A DNA stretch of 64,000 bases from Gammaproteobacteria bacterium (GCA_028820325.1 JAPPJO010000130.1:1-64000), one strand, 5' to 3'; shown: positions 8,100 through 17,349, numbered from the stretch's first letter. Numbers and translations: made by a program. Notes: generated by a model not told the origin, from the letters alone.

Positions 8100-8215
8100 G
8101 GTCTCCCTAATGTTGTCGCTTGCTGCCGCAATTGCCAGAACGCGGCCCCAAGGCGAGATCGGCGAGCAATGGGCGATTCGCAATCTGGCAGTCCATTCCC
8201 GGCGTACAAATGGCT

Positions 8216-8229
8216 GAATGGGACCATTC
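8216..8229. promoter_or_regulatory. small palindrome between divergent genes
   Basis: GAATGG-GA-CCATTC is a perfect 6-bp inverted repeat in the 218-nt gap between the coiled-coil gene (minus) and the creatininase-like gene (plus). It could be an operator for either; nothing else in the gap stands out. Confidence 0.25.
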
Positions 8230-8317
8230 CGCCGACCGGTCTTGCCGGTACGCTTCCGCGCGCGCATGGTCATGACATGCCCGTCACGCAGCCGTTGTTC
8301 CGCCCTGGAGGCTTGTC

Positions 8318-9178
8318 ATGAGAACATCATCGCTCACCACGTTCGCGCTCGCCTTCGCCGTATCTCTCGCGGCAGCTCCCGCACCGGCCGCCGCGCAGGG
8401 AGAGAACATGGTCGACATGATGGAGTTCGAGCGCCCCATCGCGGCTCTCGACAACATCTGGATCGAAGAATTGACCATGCTCGAGGTCCGGGACGCGCTG
8501 CGCGAGGGCACCAATACCGCTCTCATTCTGACCGGCGGCATCGAGGAGAACGGGCCCTACCTCACCACCGGCAAGCACAACCACGTGCTGCGGGTCATGG
8601 GTGACGCGATCGCGCGCCGACTCGGCAACACCCTGGTCGCGCCCATCGTCACCATCGAGCCGGGCAACCCCGAGACCGCCAGTTCGCCCGGCGGAATCCG
8701 CTTCTCGCAGGAGACCTACCAGGCGGTGCTGCGCGACATGGCGGTCAGCCTCAAGGCCCAGGGGTTCACGCGCATCTTCATGCTGGGCGACAGCGGGGGG
8801 AACCAGCGTGGCCTGGCCGCGGTGGCCACGGAGCTCTCGCAAAGATGGGCGGACGAAAATGTCGTGATCGCCCACATCCGCGAGTACTACAACTACGGCG
8901 ACGTGCTGACCTATCAGCGCGAGGAACTCGGGATCGACGAGGATCCCCGGCTTGAAGGCCTCCACGACGACTACTACATCACGTCGATCATCATGAACGA
9001 CGATCCGCAGCATGTGCGGCTCCAGCAACGCATCGCGGCCGACAAGGCGTCGATCAACGGCATCAGCATCCTGCCAGCCGAGCGGACGATCGAGCACGGC
9101 AGGAGGCTGATCGAGTTCCGCACCGATGCGACCGTGGAGGCGATTCACAGGGTGCTGATGGCGGCTCGCGGTGGGTGA
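8318..9178 (+). CDS. secreted creatininase family amidohydrolase
   Basis: A 286-residue protein with a signal peptide ending at PAAAQG (about residue 27). The creatininase family signature is visible: a metal-ligand glutamate in GIEENGPYL followed by the HNH-containing segment TGKHNHVL, the GDSGGNQRG loop and LEGLHDDYYIT. Creatininases are Zn/Mn-dependent amidohydrolases that open cyclic amides or cleave formamides; the export and the peptide-related neighbours suggest a peptide or amide substrate, which is inference. Stop at 9176-9178, three bases before the twin palindromes. No strong Shine-Dalgarno precedes the ATG (GGAGG at 8308-8312 is acceptable). Confidence 0.82.
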   Translation: MRTSSLTTFALAFAVSLAAAPAPAAAQGENMVDMMEFERPIAALDNIWIEELTMLEVRDALREGTNTALILTGGIEENGPYLTTGKHNHVLRVMGDAIARRLGNTLVAPIVTIEPGNPETASSPGGIRFSQETYQAVLRDMAVSLKAQGFTRIFMLGDSGGNQRGLAAVATELSQRWADENVVIAHIREYYNYGDVLTYQREELGIDEDPRLEGLHDDYYITSIIMNDDPQHVRLQQRIAADKASINGISILPAERTIEHGRRLIEFRTDATVEAIHRVLMAARGG

Positions 9179-9180
9179 AG

Positions 9181-9204
9181 TCTGCCATTATGGCAGAGTT
9201 TTCG
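9181..9204. promoter_or_regulatory. operator-like repeat, copy 1 (perfect palindrome)
   Basis: TCTGCCA-TTA-TGGCAGA (9181-9197) is a perfect 7-bp inverted repeat followed by GTTTTCG. The whole 24-nt block recurs 52 nt downstream with three differences. It lies immediately after the creatininase stop and 90-113 nt before the ATG of the Asp-box gene, as expected for a dimeric regulator's site. Confidence 0.55.
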
Positions 9205-9232
9205 GTGTTGGCCGCCTCAGAAGCCTTCATCT

Positions 9233-9256
9233 TCTGACATTTTGGCAGACTTTTCG
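9233..9256. promoter_or_regulatory. operator-like repeat, copy 2, overlapping a sigma54-like promoter
   Basis: The second copy reads TCTGACA-TTT-TGGCAGA then CTTTTCG, so one palindrome arm has a mismatch. The right half also fits the sigma54 rule: GG at 9244-9245 and GC at 9256-9257, ten bases between, within TTGGCA...TCGC. The first copy does not meet that rule. Either reading places regulation directly upstream of the start at 9294. Confidence 0.45.
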
Positions 9257-9293
9257 CGATTCTCGGTGCTTCCAATCCGGTGGAGCCAGGACC

Positions 9294-12200
9294 ATGACCG
9301 TATCCCGTAAGACCGCATCCATGGGCGTTTTCCGCATGATCGCGCCCGCCGCCGCAGTTGGCTTCGCGCTGGTCGCACTCCTCGCGCTCCCGACAGTCCC
9401 GCTCTCCGCCCAGGAGGTCCCGGAAGAACATCTGAGCGGCCTCCGCTTCCGCCACATCGGCCCGGTGGGCAACCGGCTCGCGTCGGTGGTGGGAGTGCCC
9501 GGCAACCGGAGTATCTACTTCGCGGGAGCGGCCAGCGGCGGCATCTGGCGAACCGAGGACGCAGGGCTCAACTGGGAACCGGTGTTCGACGACCAGCCCG
9601 TGCACTCCATCGGCGCGCTCGCGGTGGCGCCCAGCGACCACGCCATCGTGTGGGCGGGGACGGGCGAGTCGTCCATCCGGTCGAACGTCTCCATCGGCAA
9701 CGGCATGTGGAAGTCCACCGACGGCGGCGACTCGTGGGCGCACGTGGGGCTGGAAGGGACGGGGCGGGTCGGCCGCATCCTCATCCATCCCGCCGATCCG
9801 GACATCGTCTACGTCGCCGCGCTGGGGCACGCGTACCAGCCGTCCGAGGATCGGGGCGTGTACCGCACCCTCGACGGGGGCGAGAGCTGGGAGCGGGTGC
9901 TGTTCGTCGACCCGGGGGCGGGCGCATACGAAATGGTGATGGACCCGAACAACCCGCGGAAGATCGTGGCCAGCATGTGGGACCTGGACCTCAAGACCTG
10001 GAAGCGGGACAGCGGGGGCCCCGCGAGCGGCATCCACGTGACCATGGACGGGGGCGACACCTGGCGCGAGATCGAGGGCAACGGCCTCCCCACGCGCCGC
10101 ATCGGCAAGATCGGGCTCTGCATGTCGGCGTCCGATTCCGACCGCATCTACGCCCTTATCGAGACGGGAGACGGGGTGCCCATCGACGGCGAGGATACCG
10201 ACTCGGGCGAACTCTGGAGCACGAGCGACGGGGGTGACAGCTGGCGCCTTGCCTCATACAGCCATGACCTCGCCACGCGCCAGGCCTATTACACGCGCTG
10301 CGGCGTGGCGCCCGACGACCGCGACGAGGTCTACTTCCTGTCGTCCAGCTACAGCGTGAGCCGGAACGGCGGCGAGACCCACGAGACCACCAACTTCCTC
10401 TTCGCCGGGGACGCGCCCGGATGGGACCATCACGACATCTGGAGCGACCCACTGAACGCCGACCGGATCGCAGTCGCCCACGACGGCGGATTCTCGGTCA
10501 GCGAGAACCGGGGACGCTCCTGGTTCCGGGTGCAGTTGCCGATCGCGCAGATGTACCACGTGACCGCCGACAACGCGATCCCGTACAACGTGCTCGGCAA
10601 CCGCCAGGACGGTCCTTCATTCCGGGGCCCCTCCAACTCGCGCATGGGCGGGCTCTTCTCGAACGGGCGCATCCCGCGCGGCGAGTGGCGCGGCGTGGGC
10701 GGTGGCGAGAGCGGATTCGCGACCCCCGATCCGCGCGATCCCAACATCGTGTGGTCGAGTGCGTCCGGTGCCGGAGCCGCGGGCGGGATCGTGGTGCGCC
10801 ACGATGTCGCCAGGGGACAGTTCCGCGACGTCGAGGTATGGCCCATGTCCACATTGGGATGGCCGGCGGAGGACATGCGCTTCCGCTTCCAGTGGACCTT
10901 CCCGCTGCTGCTCTCGCCGCATGATCCCAACACCCTCTACGTCACCAGCCAGCACGTCCATCGCACCCGCAACAACGGGCAGAGCTGGGAGGTGATCAGC
11001 CCGGACCTCTCCACCAACAACAAGTCCCGGCAGACCATCTCCGGAGGACTGACCCCGGACAACATCGGCGTGGAGTTCTGCTGCGTGATCTACGCCTTCG
11101 ACGAATCGCCGGTGGAGGCGGGCGTCCTGTGGGCGGGCACCAACGACGGGCTCATGCAGGTGAGCCGCGACAACGGAGCCAGCTGGACCAACGTGACCGA
11201 AAACATCCCCGATCTGCCCCCCGACGGCGTTGTGCGCAGCATCGACGCCTCGCGCTGGGACGCGGGACGCGCCTACATCACCATCGAGCACCACCAGGTG
11301 GGCGACTTCGAGGCGCGCGCCTACCGCACCGACGACTTCGGTGAGAGCTGGACGCGGATCACCGACGGGGTCGATAACTATCCCGTCGACTATACGCGGT
11401 ATCTGCTGGAGGACGCGGTGCGCCCGGGGCTGCTCTATCTGGGAACCGAGAGCTCGCTCTACATCAGCTACGACGACGGCGACAACTGGCAGCGCTTCAT
11501 GCCGGGCCTGCCGCCCACGCCGTACTACGGCATCTTCCAGCAGGAGCACTTCAACGACCTGGTGATCGGGACGTACGGGCGCGGCTACTGGATCCTGGAC
11601 GACCTGGGGCCGGTGCAGCAGCTGACCGACGAGGTGGCTGCGTCGGCCGCGCACCTGTTCGAGCCGCGCAACGCCTACCGCTTCCGCCCCGTGACCGAGC
11701 CCGCGACCATGCTGGACGACTGGTCCGACGGCGAGAACCCTGAGGGCGAGGCCCCGCTGACCTACTGGCTGGGCGAGGGCGCCGGCACGGTGCAGCTCCG
11801 CATCGACGATAGCGCGGGAGAGGAAGTCACGACCCTGGACGGCACCAGCAGCGCGGGCTTCAACCGCGTGTGGTGGGACCTGACCGGCGACGGGCCCACC
11901 GAGATCCGCCTGCGCACGAAGCCGCTGTATTCGGACTGGTTCCCGATGCCGGACGAGGGCTATCGCGTGGGCGGTGGGGGCTTCGGTGGGGGCGGCGGGC
12001 CGCTCCAGCCGCCGGGCACCTACATGGTGACTCTGCTCGTCGACGATGAAGAGATGGGCAGCCAGACGCTGACCGTGTTGAAGGATCCCAACTCGGAAGG
12101 GTCGCTCGCCGACATCGCGGCGCAGACCGAGCTGGTGCGGGAGATCATGGCCGACCGCAACCGCGCAGCGGACATGGTGAACCGCATCGAGCTATTGCGC

Positions 12201-12557
12201 CGCCAGATCTACGACCTGCGGCCGGTTCTGGAGGAGGAAGAGGGCGCGGAGGATCTGATCGAGGCCGGGGAAGCGCTGGACGCCGCCCTCATAGAGGTGG
12301 AGCACGAGCTGATCCAGCTGATCGACACCGGGAGCGACGGGGTGCGCTGGCCATCGAAGATCGTGGGGAGGCTGCGTTACCTGCAGGGAGCGGTCGCGAC
12401 GGCGGACTTCCGGCCGACGGACCAGCACGCGGAGGTGTCGCAGGTGCTGAGGGTGCAGCTGGGGGAGGTGGAGGAGGCGCTTCAGGAGGTGTTGGCAGAG
12501 GACCTGGAGAACTTCAACAGGATGCTGCAGCAGAGGATCGGGAGGGTGATTACGTGA
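9294..12557 (+). CDS. secreted Asp-box/sortilin (VPS10)-like beta-propeller protein, large
   Basis: A 1087-residue exported protein. The start is the ATG at 9294 (GGAG 8 nt upstream), giving a signal peptide that ends at PLSAQ; the longer frame from 9171 would add 41 unlikely residues. Residues about 35-800 carry many Asp-box (BNR) motifs, S/T-x-D-x-G-x-[ST]-W, for example STDGGDSW, TLDGGESW, TMDGGDTW, TSDGGDSW, SRDNGASW and SYDDGDNW, as in VPS10/sortilin and glycosidase-like propellers. A glycine-rich stretch (GGGGFGGGGG) precedes an Ig-like segment and a helical, acidic C-terminal part. Such proteins are abundant in Gemmatimonadota and relatives and mostly of unknown function. A paralogue lies at 28360-31461. 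Confidence 0.82.
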   Translation: MTVSRKTASMGVFRMIAPAAAVGFALVALLALPTVPLSAQEVPEEHLSGLRFRHIGPVGNRLASVVGVPGNRSIYFAGAASGGIWRTEDAGLNWEPVFDDQPVHSIGALAVAPSDHAIVWAGTGESSIRSNVSIGNGMWKSTDGGDSWAHVGLEGTGRVGRILIHPADPDIVYVAALGHAYQPSEDRGVYRTLDGGESWERVLFVDPGAGAYEMVMDPNNPRKIVASMWDLDLKTWKRDSGGPASGIHVTMDGGDTWREIEGNGLPTRRIGKIGLCMSASDSDRIYALIETGDGVPIDGEDTDSGELWSTSDGGDSWRLASYSHDLATRQAYYTRCGVAPDDRDEVYFLSSSYSVSRNGGETHETTNFLFAGDAPGWDHHDIWSDPLNADRIAVAHDGGFSVSENRGRSWFRVQLPIAQMYHVTADNAIPYNVLGNRQDGPSFRGPSNSRMGGLFSNGRIPRGEWRGVGGGESGFATPDPRDPNIVWSSASGAGAAGGIVVRHDVARGQFRDVEVWPMSTLGWPAEDMRFRFQWTFPLLLSPHDPNTLYVTSQHVHRTRNNGQSWEVISPDLSTNNKSRQTISGGLTPDNIGVEFCCVIYAFDESPVEAGVLWAGTNDGLMQVSRDNGASWTNVTENIPDLPPDGVVRSIDASRWDAGRAYITIEHHQVGDFEARAYRTDDFGESWTRITDGVDNYPVDYTRYLLEDAVRPGLLYLGTESSLYISYDDGDNWQRFMPGLPPTPYYGIFQQEHFNDLVIGTYGRGYWILDDLGPVQQLTDEVAASAAHLFEPRNAYRFRPVTEPATMLDDWSDGENPEGEAPLTYWLGEGAGTVQLRIDDSAGEEVTTLDGTSSAGFNRVWWDLTGDGPTEIRLRTKPLYSDWFPMPDEGYRVGGGGFGGGGGPLQPPGTYMVTLLVDDEEMGSQTLTVLKDPNSEGSLADIAAQTELVREIMADRNRAADMVNRIELLRRQIYDLRPVLEEEEGAEDLIEAGEALDAALIEVEHELIQLIDTGSDGVRWPSKIVGRLRYLQGAVATADFRPTDQHAEVSQVLRVQLGEVEEALQEVLAEDLENFNRMLQQRIGRVIT

Positions 12558-12580
12558 GTTGATGCCGTTGGCCTGCCGGC

Positions 12581-13522
12581 TTAACCGCGGAACCGGTTCT
12601 GGTTGTGCCACTCCAGGTAGTCCCGACCTGGCCGATGCTTGGCGCGGGTAGGAACCCACAACCCCTTCCCATGCAGCTTGTAGTAGTTCTCGCCGTCATC
12701 GAAGTCGGTGTGGATGTGTTTGCTGACTTCGAAGTGGTGGTCCGGCGTGACGGTCACGTAACCTGCGTCGAAGAGCCTGTGCACATCGGACCGAAGCAGC
12801 ATTCCGTTCTGGATGTAGTTCTCCGGGACCTCGCTGAAAGGCTGGATGTGGGCCGCGTCGAGAGCCGGAAGCGCCTTCTCGCGCGTTAGTGCGCACTGGC
12901 GCTCGTATACGTCGGTGACGACGCTTCGGAAGATCCCCTGTCCCACTCGATGCCTCACCGGCACGGGATCGGCATAGCCTCCCGGGAGATCCAGCCAGCC
13001 TTCGGGCTTCGGTTCCGCCACGATGGTTCCGTGGAGGCGATCGGTCACCTGCCTCCATAGCTCGCGCCCGATGCCGGTCCGCAAGTCGTATCCCTTCCCC
13101 CGCTGAATGCTTGGAGCCCAATCGGTGGGCTGGCGAAACCAGTCCTTCTCATCCCAGAAGAAAGGTTCAGCCAGGAGGATGCACCCGATCACGTAGTTCG
13201 ATGACCGCGGACGATCCCTGCGGAGATGAGCGGTGCGGTGCCGAACCGCGTCAAGGCTCGGAGCACCGTTCTTCTCCCCGAACGCCTGCCATGCCAAGCC
13301 GATCGGGAGTTCGGTGTAGTGCTCGAAGAACCCGCCGCCGGCGATCACGTTGTGCGGGCTCTTCAGCTTGAACAGCAACGGTTGGCCTCGAGTGAGCACG
13401 CGGAAGTGACCACCCCAAGGCTTCGGAGTCCAGAAGTTGACTTCGTCTACCTGCTCGCGACGAGAAAGCCCTCTGAGGTGATCGAACCAATTCTTGTCCG
13501 TGACAGCTGCGTATGCGTTCAA
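12581..13522 (-). CDS. HNH endonuclease with EVE/PUA-like N-terminal domain
   Basis: A 313-residue protein read from a TTG at 13522 without a clear Shine-Dalgarno. The C-terminal part holds an HNH nuclease: CALTREKALPALDAAHI, then NGMLLRSDVHRLFD, that is AAHI, N and H in the expected spacing. The N-terminal half, with FWTP...GQPLLFKLK...IAGGGFF and GLAWQAFGEKNG, resembles EVE/PUA-like or related domains that bind modified bases in predicted modification-dependent restriction enzymes. The combination suggests a type IV-like defence nuclease, which is inference. It stands alone between two plus-strand genes, with 23 nt to the preceding stop. No methylase partner is seen. Confidence 0.75.
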   Translation of the reverse strand: MNAYAAVTDKNWFDHLRGLSRREQVDEVNFWTPKPWGGHFRVLTRGQPLLFKLKSPHNVIAGGGFFEHYTELPIGLAWQAFGEKNGAPSLDAVRHRTAHLRRDRPRSSNYVIGCILLAEPFFWDEKDWFRQPTDWAPSIQRGKGYDLRTGIGRELWRQVTDRLHGTIVAEPKPEGWLDLPGGYADPVPVRHRVGQGIFRSVVTDVYERQCALTREKALPALDAAHIQPFSEVPENYIQNGMLLRSDVHRLFDAGYVTVTPDHHFEVSKHIHTDFDDGENYYKLHGKGLWVPTRAKHRPGRDYLEWHNQNRFRG

Positions 13523-13708
13523 GGCTGAGTCGTCGGTCGCCGTGGCGGAAGCCTCAAGAGCCGGGGATGGCGTAGTTGTAGCAATCTACGCGTCTCAGGC
13601 TCATCCCGCCCCGCCGTTTGTCCGGCCCATCCCCACCCCCGTAACTTGCTCGTATGCCCGTTGGAATCCTGCCGGCCTCGATGCACGCGGCCGGCGAGGT
13701 GGATGCGC

Positions 13709-14539
13709 ATGGCTGAACCGATATCCGCAACGCCCCTCTTCCGCCGCATCCTGCGCGAGCCGACATCCCACTTCGTGCTGCTGGCGGCAGTGCTGTTCGG
13801 CGCGAACGCGGCGCTCGAGTCGTGGCGCGGCAACGTCATCACGATCGATCGCGTGCAGATCGAGGTCCGGATCGCGGAACTGGAAGCGCTGCGCGGCGCT
13901 CCGCTTAGCCCGGAGGAGCGGCAGCTCGTCGAGGATGCGTACATCGACGAGCAGGTTCTCGTGCGCGAGGCTCTCGACATGGGGCTCGAAGCCGATCGCC
14001 GGATCGACGACATCCTGGTGCAGAAGATGCTTCACGTCCTGAGCGGGGACGTCATCCAGCCCACGGAAGACGAGCTCAGGGATTTCTACGAGGCGAACCG
14101 GACGAGCTACACGCCCGAGCCGACACTCACCATCGAGGAGGTCGTCATTGCCGCGGGCTTGGGGGCGGCTGGAGACCTGGTGGGTCGGCTGCAGGCCGGC
14201 GTTTCCGCCCAGGAGCTCGCCGACAATACCGACGTGCGAGCGTCCGTGTTGCGCCAAGTGACCGGCGGCGACCTGAGGAGGCTGTTCGGGCCTGTGACGG
14301 CCGAACTCATCCTCAGTGCGAACACCGAAGGCTGGATCGGGCCTCACGAGACGGTTCGCGGCCAGCACTGGTTCCGGATCGTCGAGCGCGCCACTCCAGA
14401 GCTTCCGTCCCTCGAAAGCGTGCGCGAGCGGGTCCGCCTCGACTGGGTCGCCGATCAGGAAGCCGCCCGGCTCGACCAGGCGGTCGGGGGGCTGCGCGAG
14501 CGCTACAACATCGTCATCGACGAGCCGGAGGGACGATGA
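13709..14539 (+). CDS. membrane-anchored peptidyl-prolyl isomerase-like protein (PpiC/SurA-type)
   Basis: A 276-residue protein from the ATG at 13709, 8 nt after GAGGT; an ATG at 13703 is also possible. An N-terminal hydrophobic segment (FVLLAAVLFGANAAL) anchors it facing the periplasm. The chaperone-like helical part (about 40-130, with LVREALDMGLEADRRIDDIL) resembles the SurA/PpiC N-terminal region. The parvulin-like part is short and ends in GWIGPHETVRGQHWFRIVER, the usual C-terminal beta strand of rotamase domains. Its isomerase activity is unproven. It overlaps the HupE-like gene by 4 nt (ATGA). This PPIase-HupE pairing recurs in many bacteria and may reflect metalloprotein maturation or membrane insertion. 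Confidence 0.75.
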   Translation: MAEPISATPLFRRILREPTSHFVLLAAVLFGANAALESWRGNVITIDRVQIEVRIAELEALRGAPLSPEERQLVEDAYIDEQVLVREALDMGLEADRRIDDILVQKMLHVLSGDVIQPTEDELRDFYEANRTSYTPEPTLTIEEVVIAAGLGAAGDLVGRLQAGVSAQELADNTDVRASVLRQVTGGDLRRLFGPVTAELILSANTEGWIGPHETVRGQHWFRIVERATPELPSLESVRERVRLDWVADQEAARLDQAVGGLRERYNIVIDEPEGR

Positions 14540-15618
14540 CGAAAGCCGTTGGCCTCGCGGCGGTCCTTGCGCTCATCGTCGCGTCCTCGACGCCGGCGCC
14601 CGGCTATGAGGCGGACTTCACGCGGACGACCGCGCCGCGCCCTGCCGCGGCCACCGCCCCTGCCCCCCTCCCCACCCACGACGTGGACGTGACCTCGGTC
14701 GCCCGCGTCTACCTGGACCAGATCGGCGATGCCCGGTACGTATTCTCCATCGTCGATACCCAGGTGTCGCCCATCATCGACCTGCGCGGGGTGCTGCCGG
14801 AGCGCTGCACGCCGATTGGCTCGGAGGACGCGGGCGTGCTCGTGAGCGCGGGCTTCGCGTTCGAATGCGCCTCCGAACTGACGTTCGACGACAGCCTGGA
14901 GCTGCCCTGGTCGCTGGCCGGCGTGGTCGCGCTCGTGCGCTGGAGCGACGGCTCCCAGGCGTCGGCCTACTTCCGCGGCGATGGCCGCTCGGTCCCCATC
15001 CGGCTGGCGGATCTGCGCGCGGGAGGCGGGACGACCGGCCGACTCGCGGGCACGTACTTCATTCTCGGGGGGGAGCACATCCTCTTCGGGATCGATCACC
15101 TGCTTTTCGTGCTGGGACTGCTCCTGCTCGTTGGGGGATTCTGGTCGCTGGTCAAGACCATCACCTCCTTCACCTTGGCGCACAGCATCACGCTGGGGCT
15201 GGCGGTGCTCGGCTACGTGCCCGTGGATCGCGCACCGGTCGAAGCCGCGATCGCCCTCTCCATCGTGCTGCTGGCCCGCGAGATCGTGGTCGGGCGCCAG
15301 GGCCAAGAGAGCCTCGTGCACCGGTATCCGTGGCTGGTGGCCTTCGTTTTCGGGCTGCTGCACGGGCTGGGATTCGCCGGCGCTCTCGGCGAGATCGGGC
15401 TCAGGTCCAGCGACGTTCCGGTCGCCCTTCTCTTCTTCAACCTGGGCGTCGAGGCGGGACAGCTCGCGTTCGTCGTGGCGCTGATCGCGCTGGCGAAGAT
15501 CGCTGGACGGGCAAAACGCTTCGCTGTGCAACGGGTCGAGCCCGCCCTCGGATATGCCCTGGGCGCCTTCGCCACCTTCTGGTTCCTGGATCGCCTTCCG
15601 GCGCTATGGGGTGCGTAA
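14536..15618 (+). CDS. HupE/UreJ family membrane protein
   Basis: A 360-residue protein with an N-terminal signal sequence, a periplasmic beta-rich domain (about 45-155) and a C-terminal block of about six membrane helices. The HupE/UreJ_2 signature is clear: GGEHILFGIDHLLFVLG at the first helix, then TSFTLAHSITLGLAVLG and FGLLHGLGFAGAL. Conserved histidines in these motifs are thought to take part in nickel or other metal transport in HupE/UreJ. No hydrogenase or urease gene is in the window, so the substrate is open. It is coupled by ATGA overlap to the upstream PPIase-like gene and precedes the D-aminoacylase by 17 nt. Confidence 0.85.
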   Translation: MTKAVGLAAVLALIVASSTPAPGYEADFTRTTAPRPAAATAPAPLPTHDVDVTSVARVYLDQIGDARYVFSIVDTQVSPIIDLRGVLPERCTPIGSEDAGVLVSAGFAFECASELTFDDSLELPWSLAGVVALVRWSDGSQASAYFRGDGRSVPIRLADLRAGGGTTGRLAGTYFILGGEHILFGIDHLLFVLGLLLLVGGFWSLVKTITSFTLAHSITLGLAVLGYVPVDRAPVEAAIALSIVLLAREIVVGRQGQESLVHRYPWLVAFVFGLLHGLGFAGALGEIGLRSSDVPVALLFFNLGVEAGQLAFVVALIALAKIAGRAKRFAVQRVEPALGYALGAFATFWFLDRLPALWGA

Positions 15619-15635
15619 CGATATCGGAGGAAACC

Positions 15636-17345
15636 ATGCGTCGCTTGCTGACTGGCCTCTTCGTGCTCTCGCTGTTCGCGCCCGTCTCGCGCCTACAGGC
15701 GCAGGAGTCCTCATTCGACGTGCTCATCACCGGGGCTCAGGTCCTGGACGGCACGGGAAACCCGTGGATCTACGCCGATGTCGGCATCCGGGACGGGATG
15801 ATCGCGGCCGTGGGCGACCTGGCCGACGCGCCGGCCGAGCGGGTCATCGACGCCCGCGGCAAGGTGGTGGCGCCCGGCTTCATCGACCTTCATTCGCACG
15901 GCGCTGGAGGTCTGGCGGCGCCGGACGAGCGCCGCCGCGCCGCCGCCAACCTGGTCACCCAGGGCGTGACTACCGTCGTCATCAACCAGGACGGCCGCAG
16001 CCCGGTGGACATCGGTGCGCAGAGGTCGCTGCTGCAGGACCTGCGCATCGGTCCCAACGCGATCCTCATGGTGGGCCACAACTCGATTCGCGCGGAGGCC
16101 ATGGGCGACGACTACCAGCGTCTCGCGACGCCCGCGGAAGTGCAGCGCATGCGGGACCTCGCGCGCGCAGGGATGGAAGCGGGGGCCTTCGGGATGTCGG
16201 CGGGCCTCGAATACGTCCCCGGCCGCTGGAGCAATACCGACGAGGTCGTCGCGGTCGTGGAGGAGATCGTGCCGTACGGCGGCGTCTTCATCGAGCATGA
16301 GCGCAGCAGCGGCACCTCGCCGATGTGGTGGAGGCCGAGTCAGGACGAGCCCGGGCCTCCCACCATGCTCAACTCCATCCAGGAGACGATCGAAATCGGC
16401 GAGCGCACCGGGGCCACGGTGGTGGCGACCCACATCAAGGCCCGGGGCGCCAACTACTGGGGCTCGAGCGGCGCCATCATCGCGGCCATCCGCCGGGCCC
16501 GGGACCGGGGCGTCGCCATCTTCGCAGACCAGTACCCTTACGCGACCAGCGGGAGCGACGGCAACGTTAGCCTGATTCCGGAATGGGCCGTGGGCGCCGA
16601 CGATGAGCCGCCGGGCGGTGGTCCGGGCGCGACGCCCGATTACACGGAAGCCTTGCGCGCGACCCTGGCCGATCCCGAGCGCGCCCGCATGCTCAGGCAG
16701 GACATCGCCTACGAGACGGAGTTCCGGGGCGGCGCGGAGAACATCGTGGTCTTCGACTACCCGGATCGCACGCTGATCGGCAAGAGCGTCGCCGAGATCG
16801 CGGACGAGCGCGGGATCTCAACCGTCGAGACCGCAATCCAGCTCCAGCTCGAGGGAATGCGTGACCGGCGCGGCGGCGGGCGTCTGCGCAGCTTCTCGTT
16901 CTCCGAGGAGGACATCGAGAACTTCTCCGCGCAGCCCTGGGTGGCAACTGCCTCCGACGGCGGCATCTCACTGCCCGAGGACGGACCGGCCATCCACGCC
17001 CGCTACTACGGCACCTTCCCGCGCAAGATCAGGCAATACGCCCTCGACCGCGGCGTCCTGTCCGTCGAGAACGCCATCCGCTCCATGACCACGCTGCCCG
17101 CCCAGATCCTGGGGTTCCGTAACCGGGGCCAGGTGCGGGAAGGCTTCGTGGCCGACGTGGTCGTCCTCGACCTCGAGCAGGTCCGCGACATGGCCACCTT
17201 CACCAATCCGCACCAGTACGCGACCGGAATCGACTACGTGCTCGTCAATGGCAGCTTCGTCGTGGACGAGGGCGCGCCCACAGGGATGCTCCCCGGAATC
17301 GTGATCACGCCCACCGAGGGAAGAAGGCCGCCCGCGACGGACTGA
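15636..17345 (+). CDS. secreted D-aminoacylase/N-acyl-D-amino acid deacylase family amidohydrolase
   Basis: A 569-residue metal-dependent hydrolase. The ATG at 15636 sits 5 nt after GGAGG (15626-15630) and opens a signal peptide ending at RLQAQ. Family motifs are VIDARGKVVAPGFIDLHSH (metal-binding HSH), GMSAGLEYVPG, the conserved VATHIKARG and IFADQYPYATSGS, and ATASDGGIS with the catalytic aspartate. It ends in the usual amidohydrolase beta strand region (VREGFVADVVVLD). Relatives cleave N-acyl-D-amino acids or N-terminal D-residues, so with the peptidases nearby it may help degrade peptides or cell-wall material. It shares an operon with PPIase and HupE and converges on the capA-like gene, the stops being only 5 nt apart. 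Confidence 0.87.
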   Translation: MRRLLTGLFVLSLFAPVSRLQAQESSFDVLITGAQVLDGTGNPWIYADVGIRDGMIAAVGDLADAPAERVIDARGKVVAPGFIDLHSHGAGGLAAPDERRRAAANLVTQGVTTVVINQDGRSPVDIGAQRSLLQDLRIGPNAILMVGHNSIRAEAMGDDYQRLATPAEVQRMRDLARAGMEAGAFGMSAGLEYVPGRWSNTDEVVAVVEEIVPYGGVFIEHERSSGTSPMWWRPSQDEPGPPTMLNSIQETIEIGERTGATVVATHIKARGANYWGSSGAIIAAIRRARDRGVAIFADQYPYATSGSDGNVSLIPEWAVGADDEPPGGGPGATPDYTEALRATLADPERARMLRQDIAYETEFRGGAENIVVFDYPDRTLIGKSVAEIADERGISTVETAIQLQLEGMRDRRGGGRLRSFSFSEEDIENFSAQPWVATASDGGISLPEDGPAIHARYYGTFPRKIRQYALDRGVLSVENAIRSMTTLPAQILGFRNRGQVREGFVADVVVLDLEQVRDMATFTNPHQYATGIDYVLVNGSFVVDEGAPTGMLPGIVITPTEGRRPPATD

Positions 17346-17349
17346 GGCG

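Noticed and set aside
9181..9204. Sigma54 promoter at the first palindrome copy
   Set aside because: The position equivalent to GC is GG; only the second copy meets the GG-N10-GC rule.
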